Shown: positions 7,024 to 15,753, counted from the first letter of the stretch. The stretch: DNA of 34,650 nucleotides from Nostoc mirabile CHAB5784 (GCF_020829645.1 NZ_JAIVFS010000090.1:1-34650); one strand, 5' to 3'. Notes: a model not told the origin generated them from the sequence alone. Numbers and translations are program-made.

Positions 7024-8865
7024 ATGGAACATATGCATTTTCCTTATTCAGATTTAATCGCTGGGTATGTTACTTACTACGACCCGGAGAATGACATTTT
7101 TGGTATTAAAACATCAGATGGCAGAGAATTCGATGCGGCATTGAGCCACATGACTTATGCCAAACTGGTGCAGAACTTAGAAGAACCTTACCCAGATGCG
7201 ACTGGTGCAATGAGATCAATGCTTGTGCCAGGTCGATATTTGTTTAGCTATGGAATTTTCTATCCTGATAGTTCTAAATTTGAAGCCAAACAAATTGTAT
7301 TTGTCGGTAGAACGGAAAACGATTATGTTTTTGAGAAACCCCACTGGTGGGTAAATCAGATTCAATCGGTGGCAAGTTTTTACCTCAAAGCTCAGTTCGG
7401 GGAAGGAGAAATTGACTACCGCAACTATCGCACCGATCTGACTTTAGCCGGTGCTAAACAAACCTATAATTACCGCCAAGAAACTGATACCATTTCGCGG
7501 ATGGTGTATGGATTTGCCACTGCTTATATGTTGACTGGCGAAGATAAGTTTCTAGAAGCTGCCGAAAAAGGTAGCGAATATCTGCGTGAACATATGCGGT
7601 TTGTGGATTTAGATGAAGGGATTGTCTATTGGTATCATGGCATTGATGTGCAGAGCGATCGCTCCGTCTCGCCCTTCGGGCTGCGCGAACAGAAAATCTT
7701 TGCTTCTGAATTTGGTGATGACTATTACGCTATCCCAGCCTATGAGCAGATTTACGCTCTAGCCGGGCCGATGCAAACTTACCGAATTACAGGCGATCCG
7801 CGCATTTTGAGCGACGCTGAATTAACAGTCAAGCTATTTAACGACTTTTTTCTAGATAAAAGTGAGCATGGCGGCTACTTCTCTCATATTGACCCTGTAA
7901 CCTTAGACTCTCATAGCGATTCTTTAGGTAACAACAAAGCGAAAAAGAACTGGAACTCAGTCGGCGATCATGCTCCAGCTTATTTGATTAATCTTTGGTT
8001 GGCTACCGGAAATCCGAAATACGCCAAGATGCTGGAGTATACTTTTGATGCGATCGCTAAACGTTTCCCCGATCCAGAAAATAGTCCATTTGTTCAAGAA
8101 CGGTTCCACGAAGATTGGACGGCTGATCCCGGTTGGGGATGGCAACAAAACCGCGCTGTGATTGGTCACAATCTCAAAATTGTCTGGAATCTGATGCGGA
8201 TGTACAGTCTCAAATCCAAAGACGAGTATATCGAACTAGCAGAAAAAATTGCCCAAATCATGCCTGAAGTTGGTAGTGACCAACAGCGTGGCGGATGGTA
8301 CGACGTGGTGGAACGCATTCTTGAACCTGGTCAAACTAATCACCGCTTTGTTTGGCACGATCGCAAAGCTTGGTGGCAGCAAGAACAAGCTATTTTAGCC
8401 TACCTGATTTTGGCAGGTTTGCTCAAAAATGAGGAATATCTGCGTTTGGCTCGGGAATCGGCTGCTTTTTATAACGCTTGGTTCTTAGATAACGAAGATG
8501 GTGGTGTTTACTTTAACGTTCTCGCTAATGGCATTCCCTATCTAGTTAGTGGAAATGAGCGGCGCAAAGGTTCACACTCCATGAGTGCTTATCACTCCAC
8601 CGAGTTGTGCTATCTGGCGGCTGTCTACACCAATCTCTTGATTCACAAGCATCCGATGGACTTTTACTTTAAACCATTACCAGGAGCATTTCCCGATCAT
8701 CTTCTGCGAGTGTCACCGGATATTTTACCCCCTGGAAGTATCAAAATTGGTGCTTGTGAAATCAATGGGGAAGCCTACACTAACTTTGATGCCGAAAATT
8801 TGACAGTGAAGTTACCAGAAACATCAGAACAGATCAAAGTCAAGGTTCGGATTGTCCCTAACTAA
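7024..8865 (+). CDS. AGE-family (N-acylglucosamine 2-epimerase-like) sugar epimerase/isomerase
   Basis: The 613-residue protein has an (α/α)6-barrel of the N-acylglucosamine 2-epimerase family over about residues 125-550. Features include repeated helix pairs, GGYFSHIDPVT, SVGDHAPAYLINLW, an RFHEDWTADPGWGWQQ stretch, RAVIGHNLKIVW, and GGWYDVVER with nearby HDRKAWWQQEQA, which supply the usual His/Glu/Trp active-site residues. The N-terminal about 120 residues form an extra domain absent from the roughly 400-residue canonical enzymes, and a short C-terminal β-rich tail follows. Substrate is unknown: relatives epimerise or isomerise free or N-acyl sugars. Residues about 211-222 (SDRSVSPFGLRE) are encoded by a HIP1 octamer plus a dispersed palindromic repeat and look like an in-frame insertion. 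Confidence 0.82.
   Translation: MEHMHFPYSDLIAGYVTYYDPENDIFGIKTSDGREFDAALSHMTYAKLVQNLEEPYPDATGAMRSMLVPGRYLFSYGIFYPDSSKFEAKQIVFVGRTENDYVFEKPHWWVNQIQSVASFYLKAQFGEGEIDYRNYRTDLTLAGAKQTYNYRQETDTISRMVYGFATAYMLTGEDKFLEAAEKGSEYLREHMRFVDLDEGIVYWYHGIDVQSDRSVSPFGLREQKIFASEFGDDYYAIPAYEQIYALAGPMQTYRITGDPRILSDAELTVKLFNDFFLDKSEHGGYFSHIDPVTLDSHSDSLGNNKAKKNWNSVGDHAPAYLINLWLATGNPKYAKMLEYTFDAIAKRFPDPENSPFVQERFHEDWTADPGWGWQQNRAVIGHNLKIVWNLMRMYSLKSKDEYIELAEKIAQIMPEVGSDQQRGGWYDVVERILEPGQTNHRFVWHDRKAWWQQEQAILAYLILAGLLKNEEYLRLARESAAFYNAWFLDNEDGGVYFNVLANGIPYLVSGNERRKGSHSMSAYHSTELCYLAAVYTNLLIHKHPMDFYFKPLPGAFPDHLLRVSPDILPPGSIKIGACEINGEAYTNFDAENLTVKLPETSEQIKVKVRIVPN
7655..7690 (+). repeat. Dispersed palindromic repeat inserted in frame in the AGE gene
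   Basis: The segment begins with GCGATCGC and continues through a GCCC-TTC-GGGC mini-hairpin to CTGCGCGAAC, a style of short cyanobacterial interspersed repeat. It adds about a dozen residues without breaking the frame. Confidence 0.5.
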
Positions 8866-8923
8866 GTAAGTAGGTAAGAACTAATCAACTTATGTTACAT
8901 CAGGTAGTATTACTTCAACTCGC

Positions 8924-8973
8924 TTGTAGTAAGGGCTTCAGTCCTTAAATCGGGCTAGAGCCGCTTACTACAA
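8924..8973. repeat. Palindromic interspersed repeat with TTGTAGTAAG ends
   Basis: Terminal inverted repeats TTGTAGTAAGGGCT and, on the right, GAGCCGCTTACTACAA enclose about 20 bases. It fills the gap between the AGE and halogenase genes. Sequences of this type are common in Nostoc-like genomes. Confidence 0.6.
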
Positions 8974-9035
8974 ACCTTTAATTATTCACGCCCACCTAAC
9001 TAGCAACTGAGTAATTTATTCTAAGGAGAAAAATC

Positions 9036-10502
9036 ATGTCTATTGTGCCAAGCTCTACACAAGTATTAGTGATTGGTGGTGGCCCTGCTGGTTCTACTGC
9101 TGCTACTCTGTTGGTTCGTGAGGGCTTTGATGTGACGTTATTAGAGCGGGAAGTTTTTCCACGCTATCACATTGGCGAATCCCTTTTGCCTGCGGCTTTG
9201 GAAATATTTGATTTGTTAGGTGTCCGTGAAAAAGTGGAAGCTCATGGCTTCCAACACAAACCTGGCGCTTATATAGATTGGAACTCTGAGGGATGGAATG
9301 TTAAATTTGAACGCTTGAACGAGAACCAAACCTACAGTTTTCAAGTTCGCCGCGACGAATTTGACCAATTGCTTTTGGAACACGCTAAAAGCCAAGGAGT
9401 AAAAGTCTTTGAGGGAACTGAAATCAAGAGTGTGTCTTTTGAGGGTGATCGACCCCGGAGTGCTACTTGGTCTCAAACCGTTGGCGGCGATCGCCATACT
9501 GGTGAAGTGTCTTTCGATTTTCTGATTGATGCGTCAGGTCGTGCTGGAGTTATGGCAACACAGTACTTGAAAAACCGCCACTTTCCTAGCACATTCCAGA
9601 ACATCGCTACTTGGGGATACTGGAAGAATGCCGAAAGATTACCTGACGGTTTCGATGGTGCGATCGCTACCGTTACCGTTCCCGATGGCTGGATGTGGGC
9701 AATTCCACTTTCTGATCAAACAATGAGCGTGGGTGTGGTGATGCACAAGTCAACCTACAAGCAAAAACGAAATGCATCATTGCAAGATTTGTATGCAGGG
9801 GCGATCGCAGATAGTCCCGTAGTCAAGAAGATGCTTGCACAAGCCGAGTTGGTTTCAGAAGTGAAAGTAGAGCAAGATTACTCTTACACAGCCGATAGTT
9901 TTTCTGGCCCAGGCTACTTCTTATTGGGAGATGCTGCCTGTTTTTTAGACCCCTTATTATCGACTGGTGTGCATTTAGCTATTTACAGCGCACTATTGGC
10001 AGCAGCCAGCCTAACTAGTTTGCAGCGTGGTGAAATCAAAGAGGAACAAGCAATAGGTTTCTTTGAGAAAAGTTTGAGTCAAGCTTACCTGCGCTTTATG
10101 ATGCTGATCGGAGCCTTTTATGACAAGAACTGTCTATCGGAGAACTATCTTTCAATGGGTCAAAAACTGACTCGGCTATCCTCCGACCAGGTTCTGGCAT
10201 TTATGCATCTAGCTTGTGGTACTGAAGATATGGCGGATGCTCAAAACCCCATACCCAACTCCATCTTTGAAGAAATACCCCAGCAGTTGAGAGAGAGACT
10301 TAATATTTTACACAACCAACAGGTGTCCGATGACATCAAAGATAAAAGTAGCGATTTGCTCAAAACAAATGCCGAATTTTTCGAGGCAGTTGATGGCTTC
10401 TTATTACGAACAACACCAGGGGCGGGTGATGACCTGTATGTCGTAACGCAACCAAGGCTAGGATTAGCACAGGCAAAGGTTCCTGCTCTACAGAATGTTT
10501 AA
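9036..10502 (+). CDS. Flavin-dependent halogenase-like FAD monooxygenase
   Basis: The 488-residue protein has the N-terminal FAD-binding GGGPAGS at 14-20, then LLEREVFPRYHIGESLLP, HKPGA with Lys75, the WxWxIP signature at 219-224 (WMWAIP), and the flavin-binding GDAACFLDPLLSTGVHLA near 298-315. GxGxxG plus WxWxIP is the hallmark of FADH2-dependent halogenases. The K-x-GA lysine and GESLLP fit the phenol/pyrrole-type (PltA/CndH-like) group better than tryptophan halogenases. Related non-halogenating oxygenases also keep WxWxIP, so halogenation is likely but not proven. AAGGAG lies 8 bases before the ATG. Its placement before P450 and O-methyltransferase sequences suggests tailoring of an aromatic small molecule. 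No flavin reductase gene is in the window. Confidence 0.82.
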   Translation: MSIVPSSTQVLVIGGGPAGSTAATLLVREGFDVTLLEREVFPRYHIGESLLPAALEIFDLLGVREKVEAHGFQHKPGAYIDWNSEGWNVKFERLNENQTYSFQVRRDEFDQLLLEHAKSQGVKVFEGTEIKSVSFEGDRPRSATWSQTVGGDRHTGEVSFDFLIDASGRAGVMATQYLKNRHFPSTFQNIATWGYWKNAERLPDGFDGAIATVTVPDGWMWAIPLSDQTMSVGVVMHKSTYKQKRNASLQDLYAGAIADSPVVKKMLAQAELVSEVKVEQDYSYTADSFSGPGYFLLGDAACFLDPLLSTGVHLAIYSALLAAASLTSLQRGEIKEEQAIGFFEKSLSQAYLRFMMLIGAFYDKNCLSENYLSMGQKLTRLSSDQVLAFMHLACGTEDMADAQNPIPNSIFEEIPQQLRERLNILHNQQVSDDIKDKSSDLLKTNAEFFEAVDGFLLRTTPGAGDDLYVVTQPRLGLAQAKVPALQNV

Positions 10503-10546
10503 GTAGTAGGTAACTCGTAAAATCTTTGCTTTTCCCTCTGTACTAC

Positions 10547-10587
10547 GGCAGTTTGCTCAAGTCGGAAAACCGGCCTACGCAACTGCC
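10547..10587. repeat. GGCAGTT...AACTGCC palindromic repeat, copy A
   Basis: A 41-bp element with inverted ends GGCAGTTTGC and GCAACTGCC and a CAAGTCGGAAAACCGG-type centre. It is nearly the same element as the one found exactly at the break of the P450 gene (11375-11416). Confidence 0.7.
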
Positions 10588-10728
10588 TTCCTCTATACCA
10601 CCGTGCTTAAAAAGTAATTTCTTTAACTGCAATAAATAAATGCAATAAGCACAGAGATAAGTTCGGACAGCGATTTCCGAGAGTTTGTAGACGCTTCTTC
10701 ATCCTCAATCCCTATTTGAAGACAGCTA

Positions 10729-10884
10729 CTCATGGGAAAAAGCCACAACCAAACATAAAAAAGGTTTTCTCCCACACTCCCTACTCCCTTTTTCAAGCTA
10801 ATGATGGGAAAATCACACAATCAACGATGAACAAGGTTTCTTCCCCTATTCCCTACTCCCCACCCGCTACTCCCTTTTTCAAGT
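10729..10884 (+). repeat. Imperfect tandem duplication at the P450 5' end
   Basis: Two direct copies, about 70 and 86 bp, share ATGGGAAAA, AACAAGGTTT-like and CTACTCCCTTTTTCAAG segments. The downstream copy holds the likelier P450 start at 10827. Confidence 0.55.
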
Positions 10885-11374
10885 TAGACGGTATGCAGTT
10901 CTGGGATGCAAGCCGTGTATCCCTTCCCAAGTACAACCTGTTCTCTCCAGAATTCTTTGCCAGTCCTTATAGTGTTCTTAATCAGATGCGGGAGGAAGAC
11001 CCCGTATACTTATTGGAACCTACAAATTGGTGGTTTGTAATGCGTTATGATGACGTGCTGACCATCTTCCGAGATCCAGTTCATTTTAGTGTCAACAGAC
11101 CTGGAGGAGTTGCATATTCTCAAACCCCGAATGCCGCTCCGGGTCAGCTAGAGGATTATGTAAGGCGTGTGGCTGAGTTCTGTTTCTTTTCTGATACTCC
11201 TCAACATACATACTTGCGAAGGATAGCTAGTCGAGTATTTATGTCAACCATGTCCTTTAAGGAATTCTCTATCCAAAATATTGTTGATGAACTGCTCAAC
11301 AATATTCAGGATCAAGGCAAAATGGACGGTTGTGTGGACTTTTCCGAGCCTCTGCGGTGTTTTGCGATCGCTTC

Positions 11375-11416
11375 GGCAGTTTGCTTATGCCGGGGAACCC
11401 GTCCACCGCAACTGCC
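11375..11416. repeat. GGCAGTT...AACTGCC palindromic repeat, copy B, at the P450/methyltransferase junction
   Basis: A 42-bp element with ends GGCAGTTTGC and GCAACTGCC, matching copy A at 10547-10587 over most positions. It lies directly after a GCGATCGC octamer, where P450 homology ends, and is read through in frame. Confidence 0.75.
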
Positions 11417-11453
11417 TCACCATTCTGTTTTTGCAATTACTAGGAGAACAACA

Positions 11454-12512
11454 ATGACCCAAGCAACAAGTAAAGCTCCAATTAACAAGCTTCACAAACC
11501 CCAAACAGATGGTACACAGGTTTGGGATGCGATCGTTGGTCTGCACACTTACCCAACTGTACTAGTTGCTCATGAACTGAAACTGTTTCCACTCTTAGCA
11601 GAAACGCCACGCACTTTACAAGAGATTTCCCAAAATCTTAACCTTGCACCACGAGCAACAGGAACGCTCTTATCTGTATGTGCATCGCTGGGTTTTATCC
11701 AAATAAAAGATGAGTACTACTCTCTGACAACCGTTGCCCAAGAGTATTTGCTAGAAACTAGCCCTACTTCTTTTTGCGGATGGTTGGATATGATGATTGC
11801 TAACGCCAATTCCTTCTCTTATGCAGGAATTAAGAAATCGATTTTAACAGATGCTCCGATTGTTTACGAAGGTGATTCTATCTACGAAATTCACGAACAA
11901 GAAGATAAAGATCAAGTCACCCGCACCTTTACAAAAGGTATGCATTCTGCTAGTGTCGCTCCCGCTTTGGTTTGGCCGGAAACTCTAGACCTTTCTGGCA
12001 ATAGACATCTGCTGGATATTGCTGGGGGTTCTGGCGCTCACAGCATCGGCGCAACCTTGAAGTGGTCTAACTTGAAAGCGACAATTTTTGACATGGCACC
12101 AGTCTGCGAAGTTGCTCAAGAGTATATTGCTGAATATGGATTACGAGAGCAAATCAGCACTAAAGTTGGCGATATGTGGAATGACTCTTTCCCCTCTGCT
12201 GATTTGCACTTTTATTCGCTGATTTATCACAATTACGACCTTGAAAAAAATCGTTTTCTGACAAAAAAAAGCTTTGATAGTCTAGAACCTGGTGGACGCA
12301 TCATCCTTCACCAGTGGCTATTTAATGATCGCCGCACAGGGCCATTAGCCACAGCAGGATACAACGTGATGATGCAGATTTGGTGCGCTGGCGGACAAGA
12401 ATATTCAGGTCTGGAGTTGTCTACCCTACTTGCAGAGGTTGGGTTTGTTGATATTGAAATTAAACCAACATTTGGCTATTGGAGTATTGTAACTGGTCGA
12501 AAGCCAGAGTAG
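11454..12512 (+). CDS. SAM-dependent O-methyltransferase (acetylserotonin/hydroxyneurosporene MT type)
   Basis: Taking the internal ATG, preceded by TAGGAG at correct spacing, gives a 352-residue protein of the usual length for this family. The N-terminal part (about 15-110) is the winged-helix dimerisation domain (YPTVLVAHELKLFPLLAETP, LNLAPRATGTLLSVCASLGF). The Rossmann SAM-binding domain follows with LLDIAGGSGAHSIGATLKW, then ATIFDMAPVCEVAQEY and GDMWNDSFPSADLHFYSLIYHNYD. The conserved His in IYHNYD and in ILHQWL fit catalytic positions. Relatives methylate phenolic or hydroxyl groups. Upstream, the frame stays open into the truncated P450, so a 598-residue fusion is possible in principle; the internal start with its own ribosome-binding site is preferred. 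Confidence 0.85.
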   Translation: MTQATSKAPINKLHKPQTDGTQVWDAIVGLHTYPTVLVAHELKLFPLLAETPRTLQEISQNLNLAPRATGTLLSVCASLGFIQIKDEYYSLTTVAQEYLLETSPTSFCGWLDMMIANANSFSYAGIKKSILTDAPIVYEGDSIYEIHEQEDKDQVTRTFTKGMHSASVAPALVWPETLDLSGNRHLLDIAGGSGAHSIGATLKWSNLKATIFDMAPVCEVAQEYIAEYGLREQISTKVGDMWNDSFPSADLHFYSLIYHNYDLEKNRFLTKKSFDSLEPGGRIILHQWLFNDRRTGPLATAGYNVMMQIWCAGGQEYSGLELSTLLAEVGFVDIEIKPTFGYWSIVTGRKPE

Positions 12513-12581
12513 GTGATCGCGAGTCAACCAGTGATGTGGGTGAAATTTGCTCTAAGTACAATACCCTCAGGACTCTTAAAG

Positions 12582-12914
12582 ATGGAAATCAATACCCTGA
12601 CAGTTGAAGAAGTAACCTTGGTAGAACTGGCAGGTGAAGTGGACAGAAATACAGCACCTATGGTTCAGGAAAAGATTTTACCCCTAGCCCAACCAGGTAG
12701 CAAGATTCTTTTGGATCTTACCAAGGTGCCCTATATGTCCAGTACTGGCTTGCGAATGTTGTTGTTGCTGTATCGCCAGACACACGCTCAAGACGGAAAA
12801 CTGGTGCTGTTAGGGCTTTCGGAAGAGATTCAAGAGATTATGTCCGTGACAGGATTTCTCGACTTTTTTACAACTTGCAACACACTTGAGTCAGGATTAG
12901 AAGCACTCAAGTAG
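12582..12914 (+). CDS. STAS-domain anti-sigma factor antagonist, copy 1
   Basis: A 110-residue protein when started at the internal ATG (MEINTLTVEE). A GTG 69 bases upstream gives 23 extra residues that do not fit the domain. The STAS fold is complete: ELAGEVDRNTAPMV, KILLDLTKVPYMSSTGLRML with the phosphorylatable Ser at 53 or 54, and LVLLGLSEEIQEIMSVTGF. In partner switching the unphosphorylated antagonist binds an RsbW-type kinase; a SpoIIE phosphatase resets it. Both partner types are in the window. It closely follows the methyltransferase gene (69 bp). Confidence 0.88.
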   Translation: MEINTLTVEEVTLVELAGEVDRNTAPMVQEKILPLAQPGSKILLDLTKVPYMSSTGLRMLLLLYRQTHAQDGKLVLLGLSEEIQEIMSVTGFLDFFTTCNTLESGLEALK

Positions 12915-13129
12915 AAAACTTATACCAATTTTGGATTTGAGATTTTGGATTTTGGATTAAAAGTCTTTACCACAAGGTTGTTGTAGGACATTTAAACAAT
13001 ACTAAATATCCCAATTTTGGATTAAAACTAAGGACTGGATAAGAAGTTTCTTGCGCCAAACAAATGAAGTAAAAATCACTATTTCCCAATCCCTAATCTA
13101 TTAAAAGCTAGTAACAAAAAGGATTTGGA
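12915..13129. repeat. Short spacer with ATTTTGGATT reiterations
   Basis: Several near-copies of ATTTTGGATT occur between about 12929 and 13024, a common low-complexity motif in Nostoc-like spacers. No gene is seen. Confidence 0.45.
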
Positions 13130-15247
13130 ATGGAACGAATCGATATTCATCCCACCCATACTTACGATAAATTCAAACTGCGCCGTGGGCGACCGTTTCC
13201 TTTTGGAGCCACTCTGATACCGGGAGGTGTGAACTTCTCGATTTTTTCCAGTTACACCAAATCCTGTACGTTAGTACTTTTCAAAAAGCGCGCTCCTGAA
13301 CCAATGGTAGAAATTCCGTTTCCCGATGAATTTCGCATTGGCAATGTCTTTTGCGTGGTTGTATTCGATCTAGACTACGAAAACATCGAATATGGCTACC
13401 GGATGGATGGGCCTTTTAATCCTAAAGAAGGTCACTGGTTTGACAACAGCAAAATCCTCCTAGACCCCTACGCCAAAATCATTGGTGGTCGGGATGTTTG
13501 GGGAACTCCCCCAAACTGGAATGATATTTACCAGCATCGCGCCCGTCTGGCGTTCGACGACTTTGACTGGGAAGATGACCGACCTCTGGAAATCCCACCG
13601 GAGGATCAGATTATCTATGAGATGCACGTCCGTGGCTTTACCCGCCATATTTCCTCTGGGGTGAAGCATCCGGGAACTTTTGCTGGTATCCGCGAAAAAA
13701 TTCCTTACCTCAAAGAGTTGGGGGTCAACTGTATCGAATTGATGCCTGTTTATGAGTTTGATGAATTTGAAAACAGCCGCCCCAAACCGGAAAGTGAGGA
13801 ATTACTGTTAAATTACTGGGGTTACAGTACTGTGGGCTTCTTTGCCCCCAAGGCTGGTTATGCGACCACCGGCAAGTTTGGTATGCAGGTTGATGAGCTC
13901 AAAGCCCTTGTCAAAACACTGCATAAAAACGGCATCGAGGTGTTTCTGGATGTTGTCTTCAACCATACGGCGGAAGGAAATGAGCATGGCCCCACAATTT
14001 CTTTTCGGGGGATTGACAACAAAACATACTATATGCTTACGCCGGATGGATATTACTATAACTTTAGTGGCACTGGTAATACGCTCAACTGCAACAACCC
14101 AATTGTTCGCAGCATGGTGCTTGACTGCCTGCGCTACTGGGCAAGTGAATATCACATTGATGGCTTCCGCTTTGACCTGGCCTCGATCCTGGGACGTGAC
14201 CCTTGGGGTGCGCCACTGGCTAACCCACCATTACTGGAATCGCTAGCATTTGACCCAATTTTAGCTAAGTGCAAACTAATTGCTGAGGCTTGGGATGCAG
14301 GGGGACTCTACCAAGTTGGCTCCTTCCCCGCCTTTGGTCGGTGGGCAGAGTGGAACGGTAAATATCGTGACGGTATTCGGAAATTCCTCAAGGGAGATGC
14401 AGGGCGAGTGGGAGACATGGCACAACGGCTGCAAGGTTCGCCAGACCTCTATGCTGGGGCGGGTCGTGGCCCCGCCACATCGATTAATTTCGTTACAACC
14501 CACGACGGGTTTACCTTAACGGATTTGGTTTCTTATAATGAGAAGCACAACAAAGTTAACGGTGAAAACAACAATGATGGGTGTAACGATAACGACAGTT
14601 GGAATTGTGGTGCAGAAGGATGGACTGAGGAGCAGGGAATTCTGACCTTACGCCAACGGCAGATGAAAAATGCGATCGCTATGCTAATGGTAAGTCAGGG
14701 TGTGCCGATGATTCTCATGGGCGATGAGATGGGGCGCTCTCAGTGCGGCAACAACAATACTTATTGCCACGACAATGAGTTGAACTGGCTGGACTGGAAT
14801 CTTTTGGAATTAAATGCCAACCTATTTCGATTCTTTAAACACTGTATTGCTTTCCGCAATGCTCACCCGGTTCTAAGAAATCAGTATCATTTTCGCAATG
14901 TAGATTATGTTGGCAGCGGCTATGCAGATATTACCTGGCATGGTACTCAAGCTTGGAATGCTGACTGGTCGCCTCACAGTCGTACCCTGGCTTTTATGCT
15001 CTGTGGGAAACATGCTAAGAAAGGGACGGTTCAAGACAACTACATTTATGTAGCGATGAATATGCATCATCGAGCACATTGGTTTGAAATTCCCGGCTTA
15101 CGAGATGGGATGAGATGGCATGTGTTTGCCAATACAGGTGTCACTCCACCGGAAGATATTTGGCAGCCTGGGACGGAACCGATACTAAAAAATCAATCTG
15201 GATTGATTGTAGGCGATCGCTCTGTGGTCATTCTTGTGGGCAAATGA
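13130..15247 (+). CDS. glgX: Glycogen debranching enzyme (isoamylase-type, GH13)
   Basis: The 705-residue length and architecture match GlgX/TreX: an N-terminal CBM48 β-sandwich (GRPFPFGATLIPGGVNFSIF), then the GH13 (β/α)8 barrel with the four conserved regions. These are DVVFNHTAEG, DGFRFDLAS (nucleophile Asp349), LIAEAWDAGG (acid/base Glu386) and FVTTHDGFT (Asp459), followed by a C-terminal β-domain. It hydrolyses α-1,6 branches of glycogen in the cytoplasm. It lies between the two STAS genes, so glycogen mobilisation may be tied to the partner-switching output. All catalytic residues are present. Confidence 0.93.
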   Translation: MERIDIHPTHTYDKFKLRRGRPFPFGATLIPGGVNFSIFSSYTKSCTLVLFKKRAPEPMVEIPFPDEFRIGNVFCVVVFDLDYENIEYGYRMDGPFNPKEGHWFDNSKILLDPYAKIIGGRDVWGTPPNWNDIYQHRARLAFDDFDWEDDRPLEIPPEDQIIYEMHVRGFTRHISSGVKHPGTFAGIREKIPYLKELGVNCIELMPVYEFDEFENSRPKPESEELLLNYWGYSTVGFFAPKAGYATTGKFGMQVDELKALVKTLHKNGIEVFLDVVFNHTAEGNEHGPTISFRGIDNKTYYMLTPDGYYYNFSGTGNTLNCNNPIVRSMVLDCLRYWASEYHIDGFRFDLASILGRDPWGAPLANPPLLESLAFDPILAKCKLIAEAWDAGGLYQVGSFPAFGRWAEWNGKYRDGIRKFLKGDAGRVGDMAQRLQGSPDLYAGAGRGPATSINFVTTHDGFTLTDLVSYNEKHNKVNGENNNDGCNDNDSWNCGAEGWTEEQGILTLRQRQMKNAIAMLMVSQGVPMILMGDEMGRSQCGNNNTYCHDNELNWLDWNLLELNANLFRFFKHCIAFRNAHPVLRNQYHFRNVDYVGSGYADITWHGTQAWNADWSPHSRTLAFMLCGKHAKKGTVQDNYIYVAMNMHHRAHWFEIPGLRDGMRWHVFANTGVTPPEDIWQPGTEPILKNQSGLIVGDRSVVILVGK

Positions 15248-15294
15248 AATTGCTCACGAATCAAAAGCTAATTACAAATTTAAAGGAGAAAATT

Positions 15295-15633
15295 ATGGCT
15301 TTCAACGCAATTCTAGAAACAAGTAACGATGTCGCTAAAATCACTTTATCTGGAGAACTGGATGCGGCTACAGCACCAGTATTTAAGGAAAAGGTAGAGG
15401 AAGCAGCAAGGCAAAATATCAAACGTTTGGTTTTGCTAGTGCAAAACTTGGAGTATATGTCCAGTGCGGGTTTAAGGGTGCTAATTTTTGCCAAACAAAA
15501 AATCGGAAACAAGGTTGACATTTATATAGTAGGCGCTCAAGAAATGGTGAGGGATACTATTGAGAATACGGGCTTCCACTATAGTGTAGTAATGCTCAGT
15601 GAGTATAACGAACCTGAAATAGAACATGTTTAG
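15295..15633 (+). CDS. STAS-domain anti-sigma factor antagonist, copy 2
   Basis: A 112-residue protein starting at MAFNAILETS behind a strong AAAGGAG. A longer open frame upstream overlaps glgX and is unlikely. Landmarks are ITLSGELDAATAPVFKEKV, RLVLLVQNLEYMSSAGLRVL with phosphorylatable Ser56 or Ser57, and VDIYIVGAQEMVRDTIENTGF. It is related to copy 1 but clearly diverged, so the two may answer to different kinases or signals. The RsbW-like gene follows about 770 bp later, with MITE-like elements in between. Confidence 0.88.
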   Translation: MAFNAILETSNDVAKITLSGELDAATAPVFKEKVEEAARQNIKRLVLLVQNLEYMSSAGLRVLIFAKQKIGNKVDIYIVGAQEMVRDTIENTGFHYSVVMLSEYNEPEIEHV

Positions 15634-15753
15634 GAAAATCAAAATCTCAAAATCTCAAAAAACTTTGATTTTTTGGCGTTGTTGAATAGAAATGTGAATT
15701 AGTTTCACCCTCCAGACGCAAAGGGCGCAGAGAGAGCAAGAACAAGGCCTTCA

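Larger units (their letters stand above)
10716..11453 (+). pseudogene. Cytochrome P450, truncated (N-terminal third only)
   Basis: From about 10827 (ATG, MNKVSSP) the frame encodes the start of a bacterial P450: LPKYNLFSPEFFASPYSVLN, EDPVYLLEPTNWWFVMRYDD, VLTIFRDPVHFSVNRPGG, and helix C with DTPQHTYLRRIASRVF (the HxxxR heme-propionate motif). The sequence stops resembling a P450 after SEPLRCFAIAS. It has no I-helix (A/G)GxxT, no ExxR and no heme Cys loop, so it cannot bind heme. The loss coincides with a HIP1 octamer and a 42-bp palindromic repeat, after which the frame runs on, still open, into the methyltransferase. The first 37 codons come from a degenerate tandem copy of the gene's own 5' end. 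It may be translated as an inert N-terminal extension or not at all. Confidence 0.8.

Noticed and set aside
9036..10502. Tryptophan 7-halogenase as a specific call
   Set aside because: The GESLLP and K-x-GA pattern and the 488-residue length fit phenol/pyrrole-type halogenases better, and halogenation itself is not proven by the motifs.
10716..12512. A designed bifunctional P450-methyltransferase enzyme
   Set aside because: The P450 part lacks the I-helix, ExxR and heme-Cys regions, the junction is an interspersed repeat, and the methyltransferase has its own ATG and ribosome-binding site.
13842..14246. Open frames on both strands inside glgX
   Set aside because: They overlap the strongly supported glgX frame, and their translations have no domain features.
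15115..15294. N-terminal extension of STAS copy 2 overlapping glgX
   Set aside because: The internal ATG has a strong AAAGGAG site, and the domain begins there at its normal length.
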